Origin: Tieghemostelium lacteum
Taxonomy: Eukaryota > Evosea > Eumycetozoa > Dictyosteliales > Raperosteliaceae
Length of the DNA: 64,000 bases
Assembly: GCA_001606155.1 (NCBI GenBank)
Contig: LODT01000023.1
Location: 162,901 to 226,900 of the forward strand
Reading direction: 5' to 3'
Made by a program: the position numbers and the translations under genes. Below the pieces are notes generated by a model. The model made no database searches. It saw nothing but the letters and a program-made list of their open reading frames with translations, and had not been told where the DNA came from. Below, one piece after another: positions 30,555 through 42,384 of this stretch (position 1 is its first letter; each line of letters opens with the position of its first letter).

Positions 30555-31103
30555 GATTAAAAACAGGTTATTAATTTTATATTCATTTTCTATTCTCTTT
30601 ATATCCTTTTACTACTATTTAAATTTTATAAATAATAATTAAATTAAATAAAAAAATAGAAAAAAAAAATGGACGGATGATTAAAAATAGAGTCGATGTT
30701 TGAAGGATATCTTCTTCCAATAATTGACTACGTTAATTAAATGGCAAAATTTATAGATTCCAAAAATAAAGACGAAAAAAGGAAAATCAGATTATAATAA
30801 AGTTATGTTAATAATTAATTTATGAAAGATACATATTTGCGATGAGGATAAAAAAAAAAAATCTAAGGTTCAGTTAGTAATTATTACCTCATAATTATTA
30901 AAAAATATTTTTTAAATAATAAATATCATGATTTAAATAATAAAATTAATATGTTTACATCTTAATCTTTAAAATTAATTTTTATTCTTCCAGAAGATCA
31001 TAAAAGAAACAAGAAAAAGATCAAAAATTAATTAAAATTTTGAAAATAAAAATTTTTTTTTATTTTCATATTTTTTATAAAAGAAATCGTGTGTTTAGGG
31101 AAA
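30555..31103. other. AT-rich intergenic region
   Basis: 549 bp of A/T-rich sequence with A- and T-runs ahead of the cystathionine gamma-lyase start. No ORF, RNA gene or repeat is recognised. Confidence 0.5.
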
Positions 31104-32258
31104 ATGTCAGAATATAAAATTGGAACTAAAGTTATTCATGCTGGACAACCAGCAGATTCTGTTACAGGTGCAGTAATTCCACCAATTTCTTTATCAACTA
31201 CATTTTTACAACCATCACCAGGTGTGTTACCAGGAGGATACGATTACAGTCGTTCAGGTAACCCAACTAGACAATCATTTGAAGAGTGTATTGCTGCATG
31301 TGAGAATGCTAAATATGGTCTAGCATTTGGCAGTGGTTTGGCAACTTTAATGACTATAACCCACATGTTAAAGTCTGGTGATGAAGTTGTCTCCGTCGAT
31401 GATGTCTATGGAGGTACAAGAAGATACTTTACCAGAATAGCTTCAAACTTTGATTTGAAATTCTCTTTTGTTGACATGTCAACATTGGATGATTTAAAGA
31501 AGGCCATGACTGATAAGACCAAGATGGTTTGGTTAGAGACACCTACTAATCCACTCTTAAAAGTCGCCGATATCAAATTGGTTGCCGATTATGTTCACAG
31601 TAGAGGTGCATTCTTGGTTGTTGATAACACCTTCATGTCACCATATTTCCAAAATCCTTTGGAATTGGGTGCTGACATTGTCATGCACTCTGTTACCAAA
31701 TACATCAATGGTCACTCTGATGTCGTTATGGGAGTTTTGGCAACTAACAACAAAGACTTTTATGATAAATTGAAATTCTTGCAATATGCCATCGGTGCAG
31801 TTCCTTCTCCATTTGACTGTTTCCTTGCATTACGTGGTCTTAAGACTCTACATGTTCGTATGGAACAACATCAAAAGAATGCATTTGCAATCTGTGATTT
31901 CTTAACTAAACATCCAAAAGTTGATAGAGTCATCTACCCAGGTCTACCATCACATCCACAACATGAACTCTGTAAGAGACAAATGAAAGGGTTCGGTGGT
32001 ATGGTAGTATTTTTCCTAAAAGGTACTATAGCAGAGTCCAACAAGTTCTTGGAGAATATTAAAATCTTTGCATTGGCAGAGTCATTAGGTGGAGTTGAAT
32101 CTCTAATTGAATTACCATCTGTCATGACACACGCCTCAGTTCCACCCGAAGAAAGAGCTAAACTCGGTATCAGTGATACTTTAATTAGAATCAGTGTTGG
32201 TATTGAAGATGTCTCTGATCTCATTAAAGACATTTCAAATGCCTTAGATAAATTATAA
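31104..32258 (+). CDS. cysA: Cystathionine gamma-lyase
   Basis: A 384-residue PLP enzyme of the Cys/Met metabolism family. It cleaves cystathionine to cysteine, 2-oxobutyrate and ammonia in transsulfuration and can release H2S. The PLP-binding pattern is present: SRSGNPTRQSFE, VYGGTRRYF, DNTFMSPYFQNPLELGADIVMHSVTKYINGHSDV with the Schiff-base Lys in SVTKY. The ESLGGVESLIELPSVMTHASVP motif fits cystathionine gamma-lyase or the gamma-synthase group; eukaryotic context and length favour the lyase. The start is the ATG at 31104. Codon use shows a mild shift to C-ending codons, suggesting good expression. No intron. Confidence 0.94.
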   Translation: MSEYKIGTKVIHAGQPADSVTGAVIPPISLSTTFLQPSPGVLPGGYDYSRSGNPTRQSFEECIAACENAKYGLAFGSGLATLMTITHMLKSGDEVVSVDDVYGGTRRYFTRIASNFDLKFSFVDMSTLDDLKKAMTDKTKMVWLETPTNPLLKVADIKLVADYVHSRGAFLVVDNTFMSPYFQNPLELGADIVMHSVTKYINGHSDVVMGVLATNNKDFYDKLKFLQYAIGAVPSPFDCFLALRGLKTLHVRMEQHQKNAFAICDFLTKHPKVDRVIYPGLPSHPQHELCKRQMKGFGGMVVFFLKGTIAESNKFLENIKIFALAESLGGVESLIELPSVMTHASVPPEERAKLGISDTLIRISVGIEDVSDLIKDISNALDKL

Positions 32259-32373
32259 ATAATATTAAAAAAAAATAATAAATTATTACCCTGATATAAA
32301 TTCTTATTAAAATAATATATATAGTTATTTGAAATTATATTAAAAAAATAATTTGATTTTTATTTGTAAAAAA

Positions 32374-34902
32374 ATGTCTGATCAGGTATCAGACTTAAGT
32401 TTTATATTTTCTAAAGAAAATTTTAATACAAAAGAATGGATAAATAGTGTTTTAAAAGTTGGACAATTAAATAATAAAGGTGATATAACAAATAATAATA
32501 GTGTACAAATAGAGAATTCATTGGAGAGTGTCACTACACAATTACTCTCTAAATTGCAAATCTATGCAATAGAGTTAAATATGTCACTAGAGACTATAAC
32601 ATCAGAATCATTGTTGATAGTTCCCAAAGCTATAAGAGAGATTGACAGAGTTAGAAAAGAGTCACTTCAATTAAAGAGTAGGATAAAATTCATTTATTCA
32701 AAGATTGCAGAACTTGAACAAACACCACAGTCCAGTGAGACCATATCTCTGATTACTAAATTAGATATGGTAAAGACTAGAATGGAACAGAGTATAAGGT
32801 CACTGAAAGAAGCTGAAAAACTTTTACATTTCAGTAGAGAGGTTGATAAACTGTTCTCTTCAACGGACTATCTAATGATTGCTGATAAACTTCAAGAAGT
32901 AAAACAATCACTACTAGTACTCAACGATGTACCAGAGTTTAGAGAACAATCTAAACACTTTTATCAGTACCAAGACAGATTGGAAAATCAAATGAAACCT
33001 CTTCTATTTCAATCATTACAATGTAGAGACCTATCCTCAACCTCCAACTATCTACAAGTATTTCAAAAAATACAAAGAGAAGATCATTTTTATCAGTACT
33101 ATAACCAAAATAGACTAGAACCTATCAAATCCATGTGGAATAGCAATACCCTACCTTTTAACCACTTTTTATCAAAATTTTTTGATGAAATTATTCACTG
33201 TTGTGAAAATGAAAGAAATTGGTTAAATAATCTATTTTCTTCTTCATCTTTAAAAAATAGTAATAATAATAATAATATAATAACAATTTTAGTAGATTTA
33301 ATATGTGTATTATTTCAATCAATTCAACAAGGTTTTCAATCGAAAATTGATTTAATGATACAATCATCACAGCCAGGTCAACCTATAAAAATTGTTGAAC
33401 TTTTACAATTGTACAAGATTACATTACAATTTCTGAAATCATTAGGAGTGGTTTTAGGAGGTTCAACAGAACAAGAATTACAAAAATATTATAAATCCAT
33501 TTTGGAACCATTTAAATACTTTCAAACTAAATTCTCAGAGTTTGAACATAAACAGTTGGTTAGTAACACAACTATAATCACACCACTGAAAAAGAATGAT
33601 TTTCAATTGATTCTAAGTAACATTGATCAATTGATTCCAAAAGTATTCATAATGTGTCAAAACTCATTAGATAGATTCTTTGAGTTTACTCATTGTATTG
33701 AATTGGATAGTTATATTCAGTCACTGAACAAATTCTTTGTGTACTTTGGTAATCAACTAAAAGAATCTCTAATGGAGTTGAAATCGACATCCATCAACAC
33801 CACCACCGCAACTGGAGATCAATTAAAACAACATCAGAGATCTAATAGCACATCTGGTACCTCACAACAAGTCAATTGGGAATATTTCCAAGGTGCAATG
33901 AAACTCTTACAAATTTCCAATCAACTTTTAAACAAATTCCAAAAGCTTGATCAAACTTTTAATTCATCAATTCAACATTATCTATCAAATGAATCAAATG
34001 ATTTGTAAGTATAGTATAATTAAATTAATATTAAAAAACTAGTATTATTAATAATGATATTTATAAATAGTGAAATTAAGATTAGAAAAGTTTTATTACA
34101 AGATTTGAATAAATTAAATAGATTACAAAAATCAATTCAATCATTATCAAGTATTAATAATAATAATAGTAATACAAAACAAATATATATTTTACAAGAA
34201 TCATATGAATCAATATGTCAATTTATATCATCATGTCAGTATTTTGTATATGAGACAATGATACAATTTGTAAAGAAGATTTTAAAGGAGTTACCAAAAA
34301 TGTCAGAATGGAAATTACAATCTAATAGTCAGAACTCTCAGAATAGTCAATTAATTCAGATTAGTTATATGACACAGATAACTGATCATCTATTAACTAT
34401 ACCACAACAATTACATCCATACTCTGAAGAAGATGATATCAGGTTATCTTTAAGTATTGCTAAACAGTTTCCTATAACTTCTGATGAAAGTTATCAATCT
34501 ATAATTGATCATTATCACCAACATCAACAACAACAACAACAACAGGAACAGACATTAACAGATAATAGTCAACAAGATCAAACCAATGAAGAAGATAATG
34601 ATGAATATGAAGGTATTTCACATCAGTGGATATCACTAGTTGCAAAATCCACAGAGAAATTGTATCTACAATCTATAGTTGATATTCCTCAACTTAGTGA
34701 TATGGGTAGTCAACAGTTATCCAATGATATAGGATACCTATTTAATGTATTTTCAGCATTAGATGTCACACCAGACACACTATTACAAAAAACTCAGCAA
34801 TTTATAACAATGGATCGCATCAAACTTCAAGATTTAAATCAATCACTATCAGGTGCTGAAAAGAATATTTCCAATTTGATTATCAAAATGAGATCTAAAT
34901 AA
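32374..34902 (+). CDS. cog7: Conserved oligomeric Golgi complex subunit 7 (COG7)
   Basis: Two exons, 32374-34004 and 34071-34902, with a 66-bp intron (GTAAGT...AATAG, phase 2); 820 residues. The N-terminus has the COG7 signature: FSKENFNTKEWINSVLK, then ESVTTQLLSKLQIYAIELNMSLE and LIVPKAIREIDRVRKE, and a long helical rod follows. The C-terminal part is helical with Gln/Asn insertions, ending in LSGAEKNISNLIIKMRSK. COG7 belongs to lobe B of the COG tether, which handles retrograde intra-Golgi traffic. The ATG at 32374 follows an A-rich leader. The call rests mainly on the N-terminal 250 residues. Confidence 0.88.
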
Positions 34903-34954
34903 AATAATTGTAATTTCCCTATCCATCGACTATATTCTTCTTTAATTATATAAT

Positions 34955-35693
34955 TTACATAAATGAAGATGCTGCTTTCTTTACAATTGTACTACCAATA
35001 TAATTTCTAGCTATATTTGTGTGACTTGCATTCTTATCTTTACTATTACATTTATAATATCCATAGATATTTGCAAAAGCTAATGCTAATGCTATTACTG
35101 TAACTATATAATATATACATACAAAAGAATTAGAATTTCATTTCTCAATGTCTAATATTTCTATATTCGTTATATTTACTAATTAACCAATTGAAATTTA
35201 ATGATAAGAGTGAGGATAAAAAGAAAACTAACCAAACCAAAGGGTTAATATATAATCCCATCCAAAAGATGAGTGATTCCATTTGATGTGGTCTAAAGGT
35301 TTTAGGTGCAGTTTCAAAATACCAAACATTGGTGCCATCTTCCATTACTTGATTCCACCATCTTAGACCTACTAACAGTCTACCAGTAACATTTTTAGTA
35401 GTCCAAAAATCAAAACTAATCATTAATATTGATAGTATAAATGTCATTATAAATCCAAGTCCAAATATAAAGTTTCCAAATAGGTATACTAGAATGGCTG
35501 CTACCTTAAAGAGTACATGAAAAATGGTTGCAATAGGGTGATGATAGTTTGGTACATTGGGTGGTGCATTAATGTTTCCGCTATTATTCATTGTACCACT
35601 ATTATTTATAAATGGTGATGAATCATTTATATCTATATTTGCACTACCATTAGCATTGGTATCTGTAAATCCTAAATCATTTACAAATGACAT
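34955..35693 (-). CDS. tvp23: TVP23/FAM18 Golgi membrane protein
   Basis: Two exons on the reverse strand: 35693-35180 and 35103-34955, with a 76-bp intron (GTAAAT...TATAG, phase 1); 220 residues. After a Ser/Asn-rich N-terminus it has the TVP23 core: HHPIATIFHVLFKVAAILVYLFG, SFDFWTTKNVTGRLLVGLRWW, and exon 2 completes WLIITVIALALAFANIYGYYKC. Four membrane helices are predicted. TVP23 is a late-Golgi protein in endosome-to-Golgi retrieval. Without splicing the ORF would end in a non-conserved SKYNEYRNIRH, so the splice is well supported. Confidence 0.93.
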
Positions 35694-36001
35694 TTTGTTT
35701 CTATGTTGTGTACTTTGTTTGTAAAAAAAGAGGTAAGAAATGTGATGAAACTATTTTTATCAAAATCTTCAAAAACAAAGAATTTTAAAATATTTTTTAA
35801 TAATATATCAAAATAACAACATAGTCCAATTATTGTAAATGAGAAAACAACTATATAATACCATTATCAATATGTTATTTGAATTTTAAGAATGTAGATC
35901 TTTAACTTTAGATCTCGATATAGTAAAAATCAGACTTTATTATAATAAGAAAACCAATTAAAATGAGAATTCAAAAATAGTTTGTATTTATTGTAAAGAA
36001 A
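35694..36001. other. Divergent intergenic region
   Basis: 308 bp of AT-rich sequence between divergent TVP23 and the coiled-coil gene. No ORF, RNA gene or repeat is seen. Confidence 0.45.
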
Positions 36002-37616
36002 ATGCCCGTGAGAGTCAAATATAATAAAGAGGATAAAAAAGAGATATTAGGGAAATCTATTAGATATCATCCTTTTATATCTAATTATAATATTAAAGTT
36101 GATGAATATTTAAAAGATCAAATGTAATTATTTAGAATCCCAAGATTTTATAAATAGATCTACTTTTAACCATATTTTTAGATATGTTAGGAAATCTAAA
36201 TCATTATTTTCAAAACAATTAAAAGAGTTATCAGCTAATATTAATAATATTAAAAAAAACAAAGAAAGTAAAAGAAATGAAATTTGTAAAGAGATTCATT
36301 GTAGTGGTATTGAATTTGCAATTAGCTCTATAGAGATTAGTTTGTTGGTAAAACAATTGAGATTTCAAATTGATCAATTACAAAATGATCTTTTGGATAG
36401 TTTGACAAAAGAAAAGATATGTTTAATTAGTATAAATAATATGAGAGATCATTTAACAGAAAATGAAGTTGAGTTGGATTATCTTAGACAGATAATTTTA
36501 AAAAAGAATTGTCAATTGGTAAAGTTTCAGTATGATGAATGTAAAAAAGTAAAAGTTAATGATTATACTAGATACAAGAAATTAATTTTACAATTGGAAG
36601 AAAAGATAGTAAAGTCCAAAAAAGAGTTAGAGACAATGACCAATCTGTATTGTCAGTCAAAATCAGAAAACAAACAGATTCAAAAGTTAAAATTGCAATT
36701 AGAGCACACTATATCCAATTTGGATAATCAGATTATTGTATTGAATAGTCAGGTTAAAGGAATATCAAAATTGGAAAATCACATAAAGGAACTGGATAAC
36801 AAGTTGAGAATTAAAGAACAACAAAACTCTCAACTTCAATTGAAATGTAAAGGATATGAAGATATCACTGCTCAGGTTTGTGAATATTCTAAAGAGATGG
36901 AATCCCTTAAAAAAGAAAATCAATATCTCTATATGGAATGTCAAGAAACTCAAGAATTGGTAGATCATAATAATGAAATATACCAACTCAATAGAGATCT
37001 ATTGGATAAACTCTTTCAACTCTCTGAGGATTTGAGATATTGTAATTTATCAATATCTCAAAGAGATTTAGTTATTAGCCAACTGTTAGTTCAGTTGAAT
37101 GAACTCAATGATAGAAATAATATCTCTACCCAAAAACTCCAACAACTTACCTCTCATTGCCAATTATTACTGAATGTTAATTCTTCACTTAATAATTGTA
37201 TTTCAAATATGGAATTACAATTTAAAGATAATGATTTATCAGTTATTCCTAATAATATAATAAATCCTAACATCCAAAATTCATGTAGTATCTTGAACCA
37301 ACAAGAAGAGTTATTAAATTCAACAAACATGAAAATTATTGAATTGGAAATGTCAAATCATTCAATTGAAAATCAATACAAGAAATTATTAAATTATAAT
37401 AAGGAATCAAATGAAACAATATCTTATATTTTAGATTCCTTGAATCAACAAAATAATGAAATTTCAGATATTCTCCAAAAATCAGTAACTCTCATTAATC
37501 ATAACAACAATCAAGAAACTATTATTTACAACTATCAACAATATTTTTATTTTCATAATTATCTTTTTATCACTTTTACAATTTTTTTGATGTTTTTAAT
37601 TATATTAATTAATTAA
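36002..37616 (+). CDS. Tail-anchored long coiled-coil protein
   Basis: Two exons, 36002-36123 and 36182-37616, with a 58-bp intron (GTAATT...TTTAG, phase 2); 518 residues. Apart from a short start (MPVRVKYNKEDKKEILGKSI) it is nearly all heptad-like helix with Leu, Lys, Glu, Gln and Asn from about residue 45 to 485. The last ~22 residues are a hydrophobic segment (YLFITFTIFLMFLIILIN) running to the stop, which would anchor it post-translationally. This layout matches golgin-type or nuclear-envelope tethers, but no subfamily motif is visible. The splice is supported by an open frame between the acceptor and the long ORF. Confidence 0.8.
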
Positions 37617-37777
37617 ATGTGACAAATCAAAATAAAATTTTTATCTTCTAAATTTACCACTTCGTCTTTTTCGTCAACAGACAACAAACAATTAAATTTC
37701 AAAATTTAAATTTTTTTTATTTTTTTGAGTTAGAATCTTAGAGTAGTATTGGTGTATTTTAAGGTTCAAAATTAAAC

Positions 37778-39352
37778 ATGTTTAGTATAATATTAAAACA
37801 ACCAAATAAATCGAACATCATTAAACACTTGAATAATAACATCAATAAATCTTTAAAATGTTATTATTCAACACAATGTTCAACATGTAGTATACCTCTA
37901 CCAAATAATAACAATACTCAACCCACAACCAATAATAATAACAACAACAACATATTATCCTCATCTAATAACTCAAATAGTATACTTTCACAACCAACAA
38001 TTTCAACAACAACAACAACAATACAAAATTTAGCAAATATTCAAGTATCAAAAGAAAAACCACTTGTTAGTTTTTATAAAAGAAATTTACCATCACATTT
38101 AGTAGAGTTCTCTTCAGATGAGGGAAAGAAAATATTTAAAGAATCATTAGAATCAGGATATATGGAGGGTTATTTTTCATTGGCAGAACAGTTTGTATCA
38201 CAAAGTGATCCTGCATATTGTGGATTGGCATCATTGGCAATGGTGTTAAATTCACTAAAGATTGACCCCAAACGTCTATGGAAAGGTCCATGGAGATGGT
38301 TCGCAGAAGATATGTTAGATTGTTGTATACCTATTGAATCTGTAAAACAAAGAGGTGTTTCATTTACTGAGTTTTCATGTTTGTCGAGATGTAATGGTGC
38401 AAATATACATTCCATTAGAGCTGAGGAATCTGATATATCAACCTTTAGAGATAATATAAAAGAAGCGTGTTCAAAGACTAATACTCATTTGGTAATGTCT
38501 TATAGTAGAAAGGTGTTAGGTCAGACAGGTGTAGGTCACTATTCGCCTATTGGTGGATACAATCCTCAAAAAGACCTGGCATTGGTATTGGATGTTGCAA
38601 GATTTAAATACTCCCCTCATTGGGTTCCTGTACAGGTTCTCTGGGATTCCATGACTGAACTGAATACTGAAACTAAAAAATCTAGAGGTTATTTTCTTTT
38701 ATCTGGTAATCCTAGTTACACTCCAAGTTTTTGTAGAACTAAAAATACTTTGTCTTGGTCTAGTGTTGCTGATAAGTATCTAAATTCAGATATTCCTCAG
38801 ATTCTATCAAAAATGTCTAGTCAAGCTAATATTGAATCTATTTTGGAGATTTTATTCAAAAATCTACCAACTGAGACACCTTATGTTCTATGTGCCTATT
38901 CACACGAACTGCATAATAGATTGTCACTGATTGAACAAAATAATGAAATTCTATCACAACATCAACATGCGCTAAACCAGCCACTAAATTTCTCACAATT
39001 TTTCAAAGAACTCTCCAAATCCAAATCATTTAATATCATTCAAGAGATGGTAAACCAAAATAGAATTCATTGGAAAGTCTCACATCAACACGATTTAAAT
39101 ACACCTAAAGAGATTTGTCATGAATATCCTATTCATTTGGCAACTCTAATGTTTTTGGCACTACCATCTCATCTATTTAATAAATTATCAATTGATCAGA
39201 GAGAGCAATTGCGATCCATAAGAAATCTTGATTACAGTCTAAATGTACAGGTCATAAATGAAATTATGAAAATTAGAGAAGAAATGTTTCAAGTATCGCA
39301 ATCTCCTTGTGAATGTTCACCAGAACAACAAATTGGTTGTTTATCAAAATAA
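37778..39352 (+). CDS. Phytochelatin synthase
   Basis: A 524-residue, intronless phytochelatin synthase. The enzyme is a papain-fold gamma-glutamylcysteine dipeptidyl transpeptidase that makes metal-chelating peptides from glutathione. The catalytic triad is visible: Cys in SDPAYCGLASLAMVLNSL (about 148), His in GVGHYSPIGGYN (about 254) and Asp in VLDVARFKYSPHW (about 273). The KGPWRWFAEDMLDCC block is also typical. The C-terminal domain is variable and ends in a Cys cluster (CECSPEQQIGC). The N-terminal ~110 residues are Asn/Ser/Thr-rich and begin MFSIILKQPNKSNIIKHLNN, a possible mitochondrial leader. Family certain, location inferred. Confidence 0.95.
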   Translation: MFSIILKQPNKSNIIKHLNNNINKSLKCYYSTQCSTCSIPLPNNNNTQPTTNNNNNNNILSSSNNSNSILSQPTISTTTTTIQNLANIQVSKEKPLVSFYKRNLPSHLVEFSSDEGKKIFKESLESGYMEGYFSLAEQFVSQSDPAYCGLASLAMVLNSLKIDPKRLWKGPWRWFAEDMLDCCIPIESVKQRGVSFTEFSCLSRCNGANIHSIRAEESDISTFRDNIKEACSKTNTHLVMSYSRKVLGQTGVGHYSPIGGYNPQKDLALVLDVARFKYSPHWVPVQVLWDSMTELNTETKKSRGYFLLSGNPSYTPSFCRTKNTLSWSSVADKYLNSDIPQILSKMSSQANIESILEILFKNLPTETPYVLCAYSHELHNRLSLIEQNNEILSQHQHALNQPLNFSQFFKELSKSKSFNIIQEMVNQNRIHWKVSHQHDLNTPKEICHEYPIHLATLMFLALPSHLFNKLSIDQREQLRSIRNLDYSLNVQVINEIMKIREEMFQVSQSPCECSPEQQIGCLSK

Positions 39353-39767
39353 AATACTTCCCCCCTCCTATCAACCCGATGATTTTGATAGATTTTATTT
39401 TAAATTATACCAATATATTTAATTTTTATAATAAATATAGGTATTGTTATATATCTTCACTATAGTCTATTTTGAGTACAAAATTGTATACTATATGAGC
39501 ATATTTCATTTGGGTTTACCAAAATAGAAATTGAAAACTAAATTTTAATTGATTGGTAAATTAGAATAAAATTTTGCTTGTAAAGATAGAGTTTGAAGGG
39601 GCATTTAATAACCCCACATTCTTTCATTGTAAAAAATTTAAATGTTAATTCAAATTACCACACAAATTGTAATTATGTTTTAATGAATCTAGGAATGTGT
39701 GAAAAACACATATATAAAAATTAAAATTTGATTTTCATAATCGATATTATTAATATTAATTTAAAAT
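39353..39767. other. AT-rich intergenic region
   Basis: 415 bp with no ORF or RNA gene recognised. A TATAAAAATTAAAATTTG stretch sits about 50 bp before the next ATG. Confidence 0.45.
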
Positions 39768-40448
39768 ATGGTTATTTCTAATATTTTTTTAATATCTTTT
39801 CTGGTTTTGATTTTAGTTAATATTTCAAATGGATTTGAAATGAAGAGATATGATAACAAAAACTCTGAATGGTCATCAGTGAAAATTTGGGAAGGTGATT
39901 TGAAAAACTTTAAAATGAATTTTGATTCTGATGAAAAAGCTCTCTTTCGTATTGATGGAAATGAATACAATAAGTTAAAATTGAATATTCACTCAGATAA
40001 AATGGAAGAAAATGTCAAAGTAAAGATATCTCCAAAGTCTAATCTGGACAACTCAGTTGTATTTGATAGCCATACACCATATGAATATGAAACACAATGT
40101 TTTAAAAATTACCTCTACATTGATATAGCCATGAATAATTCCTACTTAGGAGGGGATCTAATATTTGATATTTCTTTCGAGAATTTTGACTCTTGTTTAC
40201 CAAAAGTAACTTTGCCACCATATTTTCAATTTAGTTCATCAGGAGGTTATTCTAATCCAACATCTGATCCCCAATCCTCAGATATATTTATTTCATATGA
40301 TGAATCCGAAATGAATTCATCTGAAATAGATAAAGAAGTTCAAAAATATACCCAAAGTTTTGTTAGAGGACAATCAAACCTTTCAAAAATCCAAATATCT
40401 TATATTTCAATACTTCTATTTTCAATATTTTTAGTTTTGATACTATAA
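39768..40448 (+). CDS. Secreted, possibly GPI-anchored surface protein
   Basis: A 226-residue protein with a clear signal peptide (residues 1-22, cleavage after SNG) and a C-terminal hydrophobic tail (IQISYISILLFSIFLVLIL) reaching the stop with no basic residues after it. That is the pattern of a GPI-anchor signal; Ser/Asn residues just before it could be the attachment site. The ectodomain has a few N-glycosylation sites (NNS, NSS, NLS) and two Cys (ETQCF and DSCLP). No known domain is recognised. Single exon. Confidence 0.75.
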   Translation: MVISNIFLISFLVLILVNISNGFEMKRYDNKNSEWSSVKIWEGDLKNFKMNFDSDEKALFRIDGNEYNKLKLNIHSDKMEENVKVKISPKSNLDNSVVFDSHTPYEYETQCFKNYLYIDIAMNNSYLGGDLIFDISFENFDSCLPKVTLPPYFQFSSSGGYSNPTSDPQSSDIFISYDESEMNSSEIDKEVQKYTQSFVRGQSNLSKIQISYISILLFSIFLVLIL

Positions 40449-41960
40449 AAAAATCTGCTGGATTTAACAAGTGAAAAAAATAAATATATAAATGATCTAC
40501 TTTATTTTTTACCATTCACCCATAAGATCATCTATTTTTAGTTCGTAAAAATTATTAAAGTATATATTAATTATAGAATATGGAAAGTGTATTGGGGTTG
40601 TGGTTAGTGTGTTAATTTTGTATTTTTATTTAAAAAATAAAATCAAAAAAAAAAATGAAAGTATATATTAAACAGAATCGAAATTCAATAGTGTCAAGTG
40701 TGGTGGGATATTAAAAAAACAAAGTATCCAATAGTTTGAAATATTTTCCAATATTTTTTTGATTTTTTGAAAGTGAATCCTTATATTCAACACTGACAAG
40801 AAACGAATTTGTTTATATAAAAATTGTTAATTTTGGATAGCTCTGTGATTTAAACAAGTATAAGCACAGATTTCCACACTTTTTTTAGTAAAATGGCTTG
40901 AAAATAAACCAATTGGTTTTAAATTCAAACAATTTAAATAACTGTAGATATTTTTCAAAAAATTTCATTTCATTTTAAAATAATTTATAATTCTCTTTGC
41001 ATCTATTAGAGTTGTACCAAAATTAGGTAATTATTATAATAAATATTTTGACATTACTATCCCAATTTGGTTGTGACAAATTGATGACAGATACTTTAGA
41101 GATTTATAATTAATCAATCTCAATATTACAATATTTTTAATGATGATAACACAAACAACTTCACATTCCCTATTTTTTTTAAAGTTTACTGTTGTTGAGT
41201 ATTGATATTCAAAATAATTTATAAAATAGTAAATATAATCTCTAACTGAGTTGATTAAACAACTTAATCTTAATCATAAAAAAAATCTGAAAATAACATA
41301 TCTTTATCACATTTTGACAATTTAAAAAAATATCATGTAAATTCATTTAATCCAACTAGATTTTATATATGGTGTCACAATTTATACAGATAACCATAAA
41401 TTCGGTTTATATTTAAATACATATATTAGTATATTCAATTCTTTAAAAAAAAATTACACCCACACTACTGATCACACAAATAACAATTACCCCCATCAAA
41501 TCAAAAATCATCATCAAAACATAAATCACCACATCTTTCTGAGTAGTACCAGAAATGAATCACCAATCTTGATTGGGGTTTACATTAAAATAGAAGTGAT
41601 TATGATTTTACTACTAAAAAAAAAAAAGTATCATGATTTAATATCATATCTGTTAGATTAACCTGTTTAATTATTACTGATATATATTTAGTATTGACAA
41701 CTGATCACTTGACAACAAAAACTCTGATTTTCCAAATATAGTTTAAAAGCTGTGTATATATCCTTCATTTTATATATATAAATATTAAATTTTCAAAAAA
41801 AAATACATCTACCACACAACTTCCTTTCCCAGTACTCGAATTGTTAATATTAATATCACTAAAATTTTAGTATTTAAATTTAATTTAAATTATTCATTTA
41901 TTCAATATATACTTCACATATTTAATATAAAAAATTAAATTTTATAAAAAATATCCTAAA
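40449..41960. other. 1.5-kb AT-rich noncoding region
   Basis: No ORF of note, no recognisable RNA gene and no repeat family. A CCCATAA-type octamer lies at 40518-40525, and a mildly C-rich patch at about 41455-41535 precedes the HssA-like gene. Nothing more can be supported. Confidence 0.45.
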
Positions 41961-42193
41961 ATGACAATTTTAAGTAAGTTTATATATAAATTGAAATTAA
42001 TTTTAATTTATTGATATTAACATTTTTAAAAATAGAAACTATTTCATCACTCGGAAATTCAAATATTGAATTTAAAAATACAAACAATGAAATATTAAAT
42101 AGTAATAGTAATAGTTTATTTTTTTCCAAACAATCATCTGTTGAATCTGCTTGGATGACCTCAAGTTTCTACAGTAAATCCAAAAAGAGATAA
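41961..42193 (+). CDS. HssA/B-like small protein
   Basis: A 56-residue protein in two exons, 41961-41973 and 42036-42193, with a 62-bp intron (GTAAGT...AATAG). The start, MTILKTISSLGNSN, fits the dictyostelid HssA/B/2C/7E family of small proteins, whose members begin MT-[IL]-[LF]-x-[ST]-ISS-[LI]-[GS]-N and have an intron a few codons after the ATG. The usual Gly-rich centre is missing; Asn/Ser takes its place. HssA is highly expressed in multicellular development in Dictyostelium discoideum. Function unknown. Confidence 0.7.
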
Positions 42194-42231
42194 GAAACTG
42201 AAAAAAAACAAAAAAAAACAGATAAAAAAAT

Positions 42232-42342
42232 TCAAATAAAACTACCCCTGTAAATAGCTCCTTTATCAATAATATTCGAATAATCATTGATTTTATTCGT
42301 TTTCTTCTTCTTCAACTTCTTTAAAATTATCTTGTTTTTTGA

Positions 42343-42384
<42 letters not shown>

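Noticed and set aside
40518-40525. ACCCATAA, like the DUSE promoter element of dictyostelid small RNA genes
   Set aside because: A single short motif in 64 kb is expected by chance, and no structured RNA is visible about 60 bp downstream.
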